NCBI GenBank assembly: GCA_011388675.1
Contig: DROW01000002.1
Coordinates: forward strand, 1 to 37,277
Reading direction: 5' to 3'
Source: Chloroflexota bacterium
GTDB taxonomy: Bacteria; Chloroflexota; Anaerolineae; B4-G1; DUEL01
DNA length: 37,277 nt
The position numbers and the translations under genes were made by a program. The notes under the pieces are model-generated. The model made no database searches and had not been told where the DNA came from. It worked only from the letters and a program-made list of their open reading frames with translations. How positions within the stretch are numbered: the stretch's first letter is position 1; each line of letters opens with the position of its first letter. Below are positions 7,553-15,822 of the stretch, one piece after another.

Positions 7553-8167
7553 TCATTTCCCTATGGTTGTGTCGTCCCACGTGGCCGCCCGTGTGCCCAG
7601 GTCGAAGGCTTCCTCCAGGACGTGGGGGTTGCGCAGTACGTCCCCTTTGGCGTCCACCCCGCCGACGAGGAGTTCGCCCCAGTAGTCGGCCTCGTAGACG
7701 CCGAAGAAACCCTTCACCGTGCGCACCGCTCCGTCGAAGTACGGCTCGGCCTCCCCGCCCGCGGAGATGAAGACCCCACGGCGGCGGGGCCGGCCGGAGA
7801 GGGTGGGCCGCAGGGGGATCTTGACGATGAACTTCCGCGCCCACTGGCACTGGCTGCGGTCGATCGCGGCCTTCACCTGGGCGGGCAGGTTCCAGAAGTA
7901 GAGGGGAGCGGCCAATGCGACTACGTCGGCGTCGACGATCTGCTCGCACAGTTGCTGGAAGTCGTCCTGGACCACACACCGACCGTCCTCCCAGCATCCG
8001 TCGCAGGCGCGGCAGCCCGCGATCCGCAGCCGCGCCACGACCACCTTCTCCACCTCCGCACCGACGCTCTTCGCCCCGGCCAGGAACCGGTCGAGAAGGG
8101 TCTCGGTGTTCCCACGCCGCCGGGGACTCCCCGCGATGCCCAGGACCCGGATCTTCCCGTCCCCCAT
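7553..8167 (-). CDS. iron-sulfur flavoprotein (Isf-like), NADPH-dependent FMN reductase family
   Basis: A 204-aa flavodoxin-fold protein beginning IRVLGIAGSPRRRGNT, the FMN phosphate-binding loop of this family. Cysteines at 52, 55, 58 and 64 form C-X2-C-X2-C-X5-C, the compact cluster motif of iron-sulfur flavoproteins, so it likely binds a [4Fe-4S] cluster as well as FMN. APLYFWNLPAQVKAAIDR is the second FMN-contact region. Such proteins pass single or paired electrons from ferredoxin-type donors to small acceptors such as oxygen species or quinones; the substrate here is unknown. The ATG at 8167 is preferred because homologous sequence begins immediately, but a GTG at 8188 in frame is possible and neither has a strong ribosome binding site. 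Confidence 0.82.
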   Translation of the reverse strand: MGDGKIRVLGIAGSPRRRGNTETLLDRFLAGAKSVGAEVEKVVVARLRIAGCRACDGCWEDGRCVVQDDFQQLCEQIVDADVVALAAPLYFWNLPAQVKAAIDRSQCQWARKFIVKIPLRPTLSGRPRRRGVFISAGGEAEPYFDGAVRTVKGFFGVYEADYWGELLVGGVDAKGDVLRNPHVLEEAFDLGTRAATWDDTTIGK

Positions 8168-8257
8168 TTCCCTGCTATTCAGAAACACCGCGCAGGCCCG
8201 GAGGATACTGAGTCCTCTCGGGAATGTAGGGTGGCCCTTCCGCGTTCCCCGCGCCGC

Positions 8258-9574
8258 TCACAGGTCCACACGGACGTAGTCGATGTACCTGTAGCCGCTC
8301 CCCCAGGGATCGCCGGCCTCGAAGGTGCCCAGCCCCCGGTCGGCCGCCAGCCGCAGGTAATCGTAGGCATCGCCAGGGATCCCACGCCATTCACTCCGCA
8401 ATAGGTCGCACATCACGCAGTCGATCGCCACCGGGTCCCGGCTGAAGAAGAGGCTGTTGGGCGCGCCACCGAACGTCTTCCACGGGATCGGCGGCTGGAC
8501 CGCCCCCGGCGCACCGAAGAGCCCGTCCCCCATCGTGAGCACCGTCTTGCCGGCGATGTTGGGGTTGGCGTAGATGTCCACCAGCGGGCTGAGAGTCGGC
8601 TGGTACAAGGGCGACCGCGTGGTCAGGTACTGGTGAAGGTCGTCTTCCCCTCCGCGGACCACGTTGTCGATGCTCCCGAAGTGGTTCTTGAACCCCAGCG
8701 TCACCGGATGGATGCCGTGCCGCTTCAGGATGGGGATGTTGATGAGATAGGTGGCCCAGTACAGCAGGTCGGTCAGCCAGCGGTCGGTCAGGGTGGGGGC
8801 GGAGAAGGAGATGCGGAGGCTCTCGTCTACGTGGTCGAAGGGGGGAGGCTGGGCGCACTCCTTCCGGCCCCAGAAGACGATCCCCGGATAGGCCGCCTGG
8901 ATGGGCAGGCGGAACCGATCGGGCAGGAACCGTCCTCGACCGACGGTGGCGTCGTAGATCCAGATGTCGGCCGGATCGACCCCGCGCCCCTCGACCAGGG
9001 TGCGGACCAGGGCCAGCACCGGCTGCGGCAGCCCGTCGATGATGTTCCCCTGCTGGGAGCAGTTCCCGCCGTTCCGGTCGCTGTTGTTGAAATTGACCTT
9101 GATGGCGATCTTTTGACCCGGCCGGTAATCGGGCAGCAGAACCGTCCAGGCGTCCGCCGCCGACGATGCGCCGGTCAGTTGGCGCAGTCCTTCCTCAACC
9201 ATCGCGTCCACCACGGCCTGGTCCACGTGGTCCCCGTACCACCCGCTGGCGAAATCCCAGTACGTGGCAGCGGGGGAGTGGACGTGGGCCACCCGGTTGG
9301 CCCTGGGCGGCGAAGGGGGAGCGGTAGGGGACGGCGTGGAGGTGGCGGTGGCGGTCGGAGAGGGGACGGAGGTCGCGGTGGGGGCGATCGCCGCCTGCGG
9401 GGCAGGCGTGGGAGGGGCCCCGGTCGGGGTCGGCGAGGGCGCGACGCCCGCCGTAGGGGGGGCGGACGTCACGGTGGGGGGAGAGGGAACCGCCGGCCGG
9501 CAGCGGGCCAGAAGCCACGCCCCCAGGCCAGCGAGGACCCCCTTCAGGAACCGACGACGGTCGATCGATTTCAT
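8258..9574 (-). CDS. Tat-exported DUF362 domain protein
   Basis: A 438-aa protein. A twin-arginine signal (RRRFLK at 6-11, then a hydrophobic stretch) ends at Cys25 in LLARC, which may be a lipoprotein attachment site, although Arg before the Cys is not a normal lipobox. Residues about 28-93 are a Pro/Thr/Ser/Ala linker. The rest is the DUF362 domain, including KIAIKVNFNNSDRNGG, NIPILKRHGIHPVTLGFKNHFGS and FFSRDPVAIDCVMCDLL. Export by Tat suggests folding before export, possibly with a cofactor; the function is not established. The ATG overlaps the upstream glycosyltransferase stop (ATGA), with AAGGAGG before it. It is the last gene of the operon, so it probably acts outside the cell on, or next to, the product of that operon. 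Confidence 0.85.
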   Translation of the reverse strand: MKSIDRRRFLKGVLAGLGAWLLARCRPAVPSPPTVTSAPPTAGVAPSPTPTGAPPTPAPQAAIAPTATSVPSPTATATSTPSPTAPPSPPRANRVAHVHSPAATYWDFASGWYGDHVDQAVVDAMVEEGLRQLTGASSAADAWTVLLPDYRPGQKIAIKVNFNNSDRNGGNCSQQGNIIDGLPQPVLALVRTLVEGRGVDPADIWIYDATVGRGRFLPDRFRLPIQAAYPGIVFWGRKECAQPPPFDHVDESLRISFSAPTLTDRWLTDLLYWATYLINIPILKRHGIHPVTLGFKNHFGSIDNVVRGGEDDLHQYLTTRSPLYQPTLSPLVDIYANPNIAGKTVLTMGDGLFGAPGAVQPPIPWKTFGGAPNSLFFSRDPVAIDCVMCDLLRSEWRGIPGDAYDYLRLAADRGLGTFEAGDPWGSGYRYIDYVRVDL

Positions 9575-10794
9575 ACGGCCTCCTTTTTGCCCGCCCGTGC
9601 CGCCTCGTAGACGGCGGTCAACTGGCGGGCGCTGTCTTCCCAGTCGTGGTGCGCTTCCACGTACCGCCGCCCGGCCTCTCCCAGACGACGGGCGCGGTCG
9701 GGGTCGGTGCAGAGGCGCAGGACATATTCGGCGAAGGTGTCTGGATCGTCGGCGACCAGTGCGTCCCGCCCCGCTTCTGCTTGAAGTCCGGCGAACGCGG
9801 CCCGGCTGCAGACCACGGGGGTCGCCATCGCCATCGCCTCCAGCACCTTGTTCTGGATGCCCACGGCGTACAGGGCGGGGCAGACCGCCACCCCGGCCCG
9901 GGCCAGGTACGGGCGCAGGTCCTCCACGTAGCCGGTCACCTCGATCCGCCCGTCCGCCGCCAGCCGCCGCACCGATTCTGGAGGGTCCTTGCCCACGATC
10001 TGGAACCGGACGTAGGGAGCCTTCGCCCAGATACGGGGCAGCACTTCGCGGGCGAAGTAGAGGACGCCCGCCACGTTGGCGTGATAACTCATCTTGCCGG
10101 TGAAGACCACGGTGTGGGGGTCCCGCCCGTCCCCTTCCAGGGGGCGGAAATACTCCAGGTCCACCCCGTTGGCGACCACCGTCACGGGTGCGGGGCGGGC
10201 CTCGGGGGGGAGATACCGTCGGGCCAGGGCCTCCAGGGCCTCCTTGTCCCGACGGGAGGTAACCACCACGTGGTCGAACTGGGTCAGCAGGCGGGCCTCG
10301 TACCGGCGGGTGCGGGCCAGATCCAGCCGCGCCTTCCACCGCGCCGCGCGCTCCGGGCTGGCCCGCGCCGTCTGCTCGAACAAGAAGGTGATGCAGTCGA
10401 CCGCGTCGTAGACCACCGGATGGCCCTTCACCGCCCGCACCAGCCGGGCTGCCCGCAGATGCTCGATGTGGACGATGTCGAAAACGCTCTCCCGGAGCAA
10501 CGTCCGCAGGCGACGTTCCATCTGGGGATGGTAAGCGTAGACGGCCTGCAGGGGCTCGTAGGTGGGAAGCGCCCGCAGACAGTTCCAGAGGGAACGGGCC
10601 GCCGGAACGGAGAAGGTCTCGACCTCCACGCCCCACTCCCGCAGCATGTCCGCCTGCCGCTGGTCTTCCGGCCCGGTGCCCGCCGCGGTCAACAGCGTGA
10701 TCCGGTGACCGAGGCGCACCAGGGCGCGGATCAGATTGTAAGGGCGGGTGCGGATGGGGGAGGGGACGTAGGGGGTGATGTAGAGAAGCCTCAT
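9571..10794 (-). CDS. family 4 glycosyltransferase (GT-B)
   Basis: A 407-aa retaining glycosyltransferase. The N-terminal domain begins MRLLYITPYVPSPIRTRPYNL. The C-terminal domain has VFTGKMSYHANVAGVLYFAREVLP, a GYVEDLRPYLARA acceptor-side loop and the nucleotide-sugar region AVGIQNKVLEAMAMATPVVCS, where the E is the conserved GT4 glutamate. The overall pattern resembles the sugar transferases associated with exosortase/PEP-CTERM clusters, but this cannot be settled by eye. Both ends are coupled by 4-base overlaps (ATGA) to the PP-loop gene upstream and the DUF362 gene downstream. Donor and acceptor unknown. Confidence 0.9.
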   Translation of the reverse strand: MRLLYITPYVPSPIRTRPYNLIRALVRLGHRITLLTAAGTGPEDQRQADMLREWGVEVETFSVPAARSLWNCLRALPTYEPLQAVYAYHPQMERRLRTLLRESVFDIVHIEHLRAARLVRAVKGHPVVYDAVDCITFLFEQTARASPERAARWKARLDLARTRRYEARLLTQFDHVVVTSRRDKEALEALARRYLPPEARPAPVTVVANGVDLEYFRPLEGDGRDPHTVVFTGKMSYHANVAGVLYFAREVLPRIWAKAPYVRFQIVGKDPPESVRRLAADGRIEVTGYVEDLRPYLARAGVAVCPALYAVGIQNKVLEAMAMATPVVCSRAAFAGLQAEAGRDALVADDPDTFAEYVLRLCTDPDRARRLGEAGRRYVEAHHDWEDSARQLTAVYEAARAGKKEAV

Positions 10795-11864
10795 CCGACG
10801 CTCCCCCTCCCGGGCGAAGGGATGCTCCCCAGTTTCACCGAGACGGCCGCGATCACCTCGGGCGCGGGCTCCTCCTCCAAGCGGGCGAGGGCTTCTTCAC
10901 GGCTCATATATCCTTCCCGAACCAGCCCGGCCAGTTCCATCACGTAGGGATGGAACCCCATCTTCTGCTGGTGGACCTGGCAGGCGAAGCCGTTGAGGAG
11001 GCAGTTGGTGGAGTTGGGGTCGGTGTCCCGAGGCGATTCCCACCCCAATCGACGGATGGACCGGAGCATTTCTTCCTCGTCGTACTCCAGAAACGCCAGG
11101 GGGGAGACGAAGTAGGGGAGCGAGCCGGCCCCCTCCAGCAGCCGGTCCGATGGGAAGTACGGATGGGCCTGTTCGCCGACTACCTCCTCCAGCGGAGCCT
11201 TCGCCGTCTGGAGGAACGCTTCGAGCATCGAACGATTGGTGCGAAAGAGGGCGGATGCGAGGGGGACCTGCCCCGGCGACCAGCCGTAGACCACGAGTGG
11301 GATCGAACGGGTGAGGGCAATCCGCAGGCCGATCCCCTTAGCGAGGGACATACAGGCGTTGCAGATGCCGCTGGCCCGTTCCAGCGCGCGGAGCGGGTAC
11401 AGGTCCGACTGTATCGAGGCGAGGAAGATCCGCCGCAGCATGTCGAAGGGAGGCTTGACGATGACGTGGGCGATCCTCAGGTTTTCGGACACGACCCGCA
11501 TATTCTTGAAGGCCGCCGGGGAGACGAAGCCGTTGTCGAACGTGAAGGCCAGGACCCGCAGCCCGTACCGCTCTTTCAGGAGCCAGAGGGTGTAGGTGCT
11601 GTCCTTTCCGCCGCTCCACCCCATCAGGGCGTGATAACCTGGCCGCGCGCGGATCTGCTGGACCAGCGTCTCGAAGCGGGTGCGAAGGCGGGCCCGTTGC
11701 GCAGCCAGACGTTCCGGCGGCGGCGTTCGTCGGCAATACTGACATACCCCTTCCTCATCGAACTGGATGCCGGGGAAGGTCTCCGGCAGAACGCATCGGG
11801 TACATCGTTTCACGCTTTTCCCCACTTCCGCCCGCTCCTGGACGGTGTGTATCACTGTGTGCAT
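10791..11864 (-). CDS. PP-loop ATPase, N-acetyl sugar amidotransferase-like (WbpG/PseA type)
   Basis: A 357-aa adenylating enzyme. A zinc-ribbon-like N-terminus has C21, C24, C41 and C44 (CTRCVLPETFPGIQFDEEG, then CQYC). The PP-loop is SGGKDS at 84-89, followed by GLRVLAFTFDNGF. A second Cys pair lies in GICNACMSLAKG. This layout matches proteins that convert an N-acetyl sugar carboxyl or acyl group to an amide or amidine in O-antigen and pseudaminic-type sugars. The ATG at 11864 overlaps the upstream asparagine-synthase stop by 13 bases; longer in-frame sequence is antisense-type shadow of that gene. It may use ammonia delivered by the amidotransferase encoded upstream (inference). Confidence 0.82.
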   Translation of the reverse strand: MHTVIHTVQERAEVGKSVKRCTRCVLPETFPGIQFDEEGVCQYCRRTPPPERLAAQRARLRTRFETLVQQIRARPGYHALMGWSGGKDSTYTLWLLKERYGLRVLAFTFDNGFVSPAAFKNMRVVSENLRIAHVIVKPPFDMLRRIFLASIQSDLYPLRALERASGICNACMSLAKGIGLRIALTRSIPLVVYGWSPGQVPLASALFRTNRSMLEAFLQTAKAPLEEVVGEQAHPYFPSDRLLEGAGSLPYFVSPLAFLEYDEEEMLRSIRRLGWESPRDTDPNSTNCLLNGFACQVHQQKMGFHPYVMELAGLVREGYMSREEALARLEEEPAPEVIAAVSVKLGSIPSPGRGSVG

Positions 11865-13864
11865 ATCTCTGCCTTTCCGAGCGGCTCGCGCCGCCCATCT
11901 CCCCTGCAGATCCGCACGGGCTCGACTTCCCGCACGGGGCGCGGGGGGAAGGTTGCGACAAACAGGTGGTGGAGCAACTGGATGGAGAGCACCCCCACCA
12001 ACGCCATATCGTCTCGCTCCCCGGCCCGACGTCCGCTCCGGCACTTTCTCACCAACTGAGCCACCGCTGCCGGGTCGAACAGGCCCGCCTCCTGGATCGC
12101 CTCCGGCGAGAGCACCGCTTCTACGTAGTCCGGGGGAGGGCTGAGGAAGGCTGGATGGATGGGAGCGCGATAGGGCTGCTTCCGTCGCCGCCACACCTCC
12201 GGTGGGAGGAGCCCCTGCGCGCTCTTGCGCAGGATGTACTTCTCCTGAAGCCCGCGGATCTTCAGGTGCGGCGGGAGACGGGCGGAGAACTCCACCACCC
12301 GATGGTCGAGAAAAGGAAAGCGGCCCTCCACGGAGTTGGCCGCCATCATTCGATCGCCCTGGGAGGAGAGAAGGTAGGGGGACATAAACGTGGCGACCTC
12401 CAGGTACTGCGCCTGGGCCAGCGGGCTCCAGCGGGACAACGCGCCGTCGAGGGTGGAGAGGAACTCCTCGATGGGGTCGTACTCCCCCAGCGCCTTCCGC
12501 AGCGGGGCGGAGAAGAGTCGGTGGAGCGAGCGAGTGTTCTGCCAGCGGATCTGATGGGAGTAGCCAGGCCGGTCCACCTCCGTCAGTCCGCGGCGGAAGA
12601 AGGCCCGCAGGAACGCACCGCCACCCCGGGAGAGGTCGGCCACGTAGGGGTACAATCGATGAAGGAGCAATGGACGCCAGGCCGAATCGGGCTGACGGGC
12701 CCAGAAACGGCGGACTTTGTCCTCCTTGAAGATGTTGTAGCCGCCCAGGAACTCGTCCGCCCCCTCGCCGGTCAGAACGACTTTGATCCCGCTCTCGTGG
12801 ACCAATCGGGAAAGGAGGAACATCGGCGCGGGGGAGGTGCGCAGGAGCGGGGCCTCGGCGTGCCAGACGACCTCCGGGAAAACGGCACCGATGTCGGCGT
12901 TGGAGCACTCGGCGCGGCGATGGGCGGTCTTGAGGAACGCCGTTGCGACCTCCTGGTAGGGCCGCTCGTCGAAGGCTTTTTCCTGAAAGGCGATAGAGAA
13001 GGTGCAGAGAGTATCCGGCACGTGCTGACGGATCAGGGCGGCGATGAGGGTGGAGTCGAGCCCGCCGCTGAGGTAACTGCCCACCGGCACGTCGGCCCGC
13101 AAGCGAAGCCGCGTGGCGTCGGCCAGCAGATCCCGCAGTTGAACCGCCGCCTCCTCCACATCGATCCGCTCCTCCTGGCCTGCCTCGGGGAAGGAGAGGC
13201 CCCAGTAGCGGGCGACGGTGTGGGAGCCGGCGCGGACCCGCATATAGTGGCCCGGCGGCAGTTCCCAGATCCCCTGGAAGGAGGTGCGCGGTGCCAGTGG
13301 GGCCCAGAAGGTGAACGCCTGGGCCAGCGCATAGGGATCCAGCCGCGCTTCCACCCGGGGATCGAGCAGCACCGCCTTGATCTCCGAGCCGAAGACCAAC
13401 CCCTGGGGCGGGAGGGCGTAGAAGAGGGGACGGATCCCCAACCGGTCGCGGGCCAGAAACAGTTCCTCCTTGCGGGTGTCCCAGATGGCGATGGCGAACT
13501 GACCGTTGAGCCGGTGGAGGCATTCCGGCCCCAGATCCTCGTAGAGATGGAGGATGACCTCCGTGTCGGTGCGGGTGGAGAAACGGTGGCCCCTCCGCTC
13601 CAACTCTGCCCGCAGTTCGGGGTGGTTGTAGACCTCACCGTTGAAAACGATCCACAGAGTGCGGTCCTCGTTGGGGATCGGCTGGCTGCCGGTGTTCAGG
13701 TCGATGATGCTCAGACGGGCGCAGCCGATGCCTACCTTACGGTCGACGTACACGCCGAACTCGTCTGGCCCACGGTGGCGGATGATGCCCAGCATCCGCC
13801 GGAGCAGGTTGATCTCAGGGGGACGTGTTCCGGTCCAATCCACCGTGCCGACGATGCCGCACAT
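11852..13864 (-). CDS. asnB: glutamine-dependent asparagine synthase-type amidotransferase
   Basis: A 670-aa class II amidotransferase. Cys2 of MCGIVGTVDW is the glutaminase nucleophile, and the RLSIIDLNTGSQPI and NGEVYNH motifs complete that domain. The synthetase domain has the PP-loop SYLSGGLDSTLIAAL and, further on, LTGEGADEFLGGYN. Housekeeping AsnB is possible, but its place between an acyl ligase and a sugar amidotransferase-like gene suggests amidation of an uronic acid or acyl group in surface glycan synthesis, as in the amidotransferases of exosortase-A gene sets. GAGG precedes the ATG. It lies seven bases after the acyl ligase stop. Confidence 0.88.
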   Translation of the reverse strand: MCGIVGTVDWTGTRPPEINLLRRMLGIIRHRGPDEFGVYVDRKVGIGCARLSIIDLNTGSQPIPNEDRTLWIVFNGEVYNHPELRAELERRGHRFSTRTDTEVILHLYEDLGPECLHRLNGQFAIAIWDTRKEELFLARDRLGIRPLFYALPPQGLVFGSEIKAVLLDPRVEARLDPYALAQAFTFWAPLAPRTSFQGIWELPPGHYMRVRAGSHTVARYWGLSFPEAGQEERIDVEEAAVQLRDLLADATRLRLRADVPVGSYLSGGLDSTLIAALIRQHVPDTLCTFSIAFQEKAFDERPYQEVATAFLKTAHRRAECSNADIGAVFPEVVWHAEAPLLRTSPAPMFLLSRLVHESGIKVVLTGEGADEFLGGYNIFKEDKVRRFWARQPDSAWRPLLLHRLYPYVADLSRGGGAFLRAFFRRGLTEVDRPGYSHQIRWQNTRSLHRLFSAPLRKALGEYDPIEEFLSTLDGALSRWSPLAQAQYLEVATFMSPYLLSSQGDRMMAANSVEGRFPFLDHRVVEFSARLPPHLKIRGLQEKYILRKSAQGLLPPEVWRRRKQPYRAPIHPAFLSPPPDYVEAVLSPEAIQEAGLFDPAAVAQLVRKCRSGRRAGERDDMALVGVLSIQLLHHLFVATFPPRPVREVEPVRICRGDGRREPLGKAEICTQ

Positions 13865-13871
13865 CGCGCAT

Positions 13872-15407
13872 CTACCTCAGGGCCGACCGTCGGATCTTGC
13901 CCGAGGGTGTCTTGGGCAGGCTCTCGCGGAACTCGATGTACTTGGGGACCATAAAGTCCTCCAAGTGCTGTCGGCAGTGGCGGAGGACGTCCCGCTCCGT
14001 GAGGGTGTGGCCGTCGCCGCAGACGATGAACGCCTTCACCGCCTGGCCCAGCAGGTCGTCCGGCACGCCGACGACGGCGGCCTCCACCACGCCGGGCAAC
14101 TGGTAGAGGACGTTCTCCACCTCTTTGGGGGCGACCTTCTCCCCACGGCTCTTGATGATGTCGTCCTTACGGGCGACGAAATAGAAGAACCCCTCCTCGT
14201 CCATCCAGAACAGGTCGCCGGTGTAGAGGAGCCGTTCCGCCGGATACCGACCCGGCCGATACCGCTTCGCTGTTTCCTCCGGATCGCCCCAGTACCCTTG
14301 CATCACGTGGGAGCCGCGGATCACCAGTTCGCCGACCTCCCCTGGGCCGAGACGGTTGCCCTCCTCGTCCTCGATCCAGGCCTCGGTCCCGGGGATGGGG
14401 ATGCCGACCGAGGCGGGGCGACGGTCCAGTTCCTCCGGCGGAAGGTACAGCGCCCGCTTGCACTCGGTGAGGCCGTACATCGAATAGAGGCGGGCGTGGG
14501 GGAAAGCCTCCCGCAACCGCCGGATGTGCTCCACCGGCAGGGCAGCGCCGGTGTTGGTCAGGTAGCGCAAGGAGGAGAGGTCGAACCGGCTCAGGTCCAT
14601 CTGCAGGAGCATCGCGAAGAGGGTCGGCACCCCCGGCAACCCGGTCACGCGCTCCTCCTCGATCCGCTTGAGCACCGCTGCCGGGTAGGCGAAGGACCGC
14701 TCCAGCACCAGCGTGCCGCCGAACTTGAAGACCATCAGCAACTGGTACAGGCCGTAGTCGAACGAGAGAGGAAGGACGTTGATCACGATGTCCTCGGGCG
14801 TGTTCTCCAGGTACTGGATGATCGAAGAGGCGGCGAAGACGACGTTGGCGTGGGTGGACATCACCCCTTTGGGGTCGCCGGTGCTGCCGGAGGTGTAGAT
14901 GAGGCAGGCCAGGTCGATGTCGATGGTGCGGGTGGGGGGAGGATCGGGAGGGTAGGTTTCCAGCAGGTGACGGAACTCAAGGGCGCGGAAGGAAGGAAGC
15001 GAGGAAGCGGGGGAAGCAGGGCCACAGAGAACGCCGAGACGGAGGGAGGAAACGGCTTCGAACAGGCCCTGGATCTGCTCCATCCGGCGGGCGGGCGCGA
15101 AGAGGCCCCAGGCCTCGCAGTTGTTGAGGATGTAGGCCAGTTTCCCCGGTTTGGTGGTGGGATTGACGACGGTGAAGACCCCCCCGGCCTTCAGGATGCC
15201 GAAAATTGCCACCACCGTCTCGACGGAGTTGGGCAGCCACACCGCCACCCGGTCCCCCCGCCGCAGCCCCAGGTCCAGAAGGCCGTTGGCGATCCGGTTG
15301 GCCTGCGCCTCGATCTCGGCGTAGGTCCAGCGATGGCCGTCACAGACGAGAGCCACCTTGTCCGGAAAACGGTCCGCGCTACGCTGCAAGAACTCGTTCA
15401 CCAACAT
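13872..15407 (-). CDS. AMP-forming acyl-CoA/acyl-ACP ligase
   Basis: A 511-aa class I adenylate-forming enzyme. The P-loop-like motif LIYTSGSTGDPKGVMSTH lies near residue 170, YSMYGLTECKRA is the A5 region, LLYTGDLFWMDEEGFFYFVAR the A7 region, and PKTPSGKIRRSALR supplies the C-terminal catalytic Lys. It likely activates a carboxylic acid as acyl-AMP and loads it onto the carrier protein encoded immediately upstream, whose reading frame it overlaps by 29 bases. The substrate cannot be inferred. Residues about 120-141 come from a purine-rich tandem-repeat-like stretch and are probably a disposable loop. Its neighbours fit the ligase-carrier pair of exosortase-A-type glycan clusters. Confidence 0.9.
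   Translation of the reverse strand: MLVNEFLQRSADRFPDKVALVCDGHRWTYAEIEAQANRIANGLLDLGLRRGDRVAVWLPNSVETVVAIFGILKAGGVFTVVNPTTKPGKLAYILNNCEAWGLFAPARRMEQIQGLFEAVSSLRLGVLCGPASPASSLPSFRALEFRHLLETYPPDPPPTRTIDIDLACLIYTSGSTGDPKGVMSTHANVVFAASSIIQYLENTPEDIVINVLPLSFDYGLYQLLMVFKFGGTLVLERSFAYPAAVLKRIEEERVTGLPGVPTLFAMLLQMDLSRFDLSSLRYLTNTGAALPVEHIRRLREAFPHARLYSMYGLTECKRALYLPPEELDRRPASVGIPIPGTEAWIEDEEGNRLGPGEVGELVIRGSHVMQGYWGDPEETAKRYRPGRYPAERLLYTGDLFWMDEEGFFYFVARKDDIIKSRGEKVAPKEVENVLYQLPGVVEAAVVGVPDDLLGQAVKAFIVCGDGHTLTERDVLRHCRQHLEDFMVPKYIEFRESLPKTPSGKIRRSALR
14983..15049 (+). repeat. degenerate short tandem repeats inside the acyl ligase gene
   Basis: A purine-rich run built from imperfect 7-8 bp units (GGAAGGA, AGCGAGGA, AGCGGGG, GAAGCAGG), followed by heptamer-like CACAGAG, AACGCCG, AGACGGA. 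On the coding strand it is read as the low-complexity segment SSLRLGVLCGPASPASSLPS. The units are decayed, so the call is tentative. Confidence 0.45.
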
Positions 15408-15663
15408 CGATCGGCACCTCTCCGCCTTTTCGGCGCACGTAGGCAGCCAGTTGGCTCACCGAATCGAAATTCTCCGGCAGGATCTCCTCGTCCTCGACGG
15501 TGATGCCGAACGTCTCTTCGACGAACATCACCAGTTCCAGCACGCCCGTCGAATCCACCACCCCTGCCTCCAGGAAAGAAGTATCGTCCTGTAGCACACT
15601 CTCGTCGTCCGTGAAGAGAAAGTTCTCCAGGATGTAACGGCGGATCAAGGCTTCTACCGACAT
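15379..15663 (-). CDS. acyl carrier protein
   Basis: A 94-aa carrier protein. Ser38 in AGVVDSTGVLELVMF is the expected phosphopantetheine site, in a D-S-T context rather than the commoner D-S-L. The helical pattern FVEETFGITVEDEEILPENF follows, as in other carrier proteins. The ATG at 15663 is chosen because GAGGAG precedes it directly; an in-frame start ten codons upstream lacks this. The 3' end overlaps the start of the acyl ligase gene by 29 bases, so the two are almost certainly a functional pair. It is the first gene of the leftward operon. Confidence 0.9.
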   Translation of the reverse strand: MSVEALIRRYILENFLFTDDESVLQDDTSFLEAGVVDSTGVLELVMFVEETFGITVEDEEILPENFDSVSQLAAYVRRKGGEVPIDVGERVLAA

Positions 15664-15822
15664 CTCCTCACTCCTTTGGGATTTCGCCCTCATTCTATTA
15701 GCCTGGGGTCGGTTTATGGTGAGCAGAACATTAGAAAAGCCCTAGAAGCCGCCCGACTCGCTCGTCCAGCGGGCGGGGTGGGGCTGTTGCTCCAGGGAAC
15801 TTCGAACGGCCCCGCCCAGGCA

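Noticed and set aside
7434-7685. Small plus-strand open frames across the 9-bp array
   Set aside because: Their repeated RMEQMER-like residues are generated by the tandem DNA repeat and no ribosome binding site or family supports them.
8258-10636. A 792-codon open frame on the minus strand spanning the GT4 and DUF362 genes
   Set aside because: Only the part from 9574 down encodes recognisable protein. The upstream part is arginine/glycine/proline-rich shadow of the GT4 gene, a common effect of high GC.
11966-13954. A 662-codon open frame on the plus strand across the asparagine synthase gene
   Set aside because: Antisense shadow; the minus-strand product has intact Cys2 and PP-loop motifs.
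8258-15663. A complete exosortase/PEP-CTERM system
   Set aside because: No exosortase-like membrane protein and no PEP-CTERM tail is visible; only the accessory gene types match.
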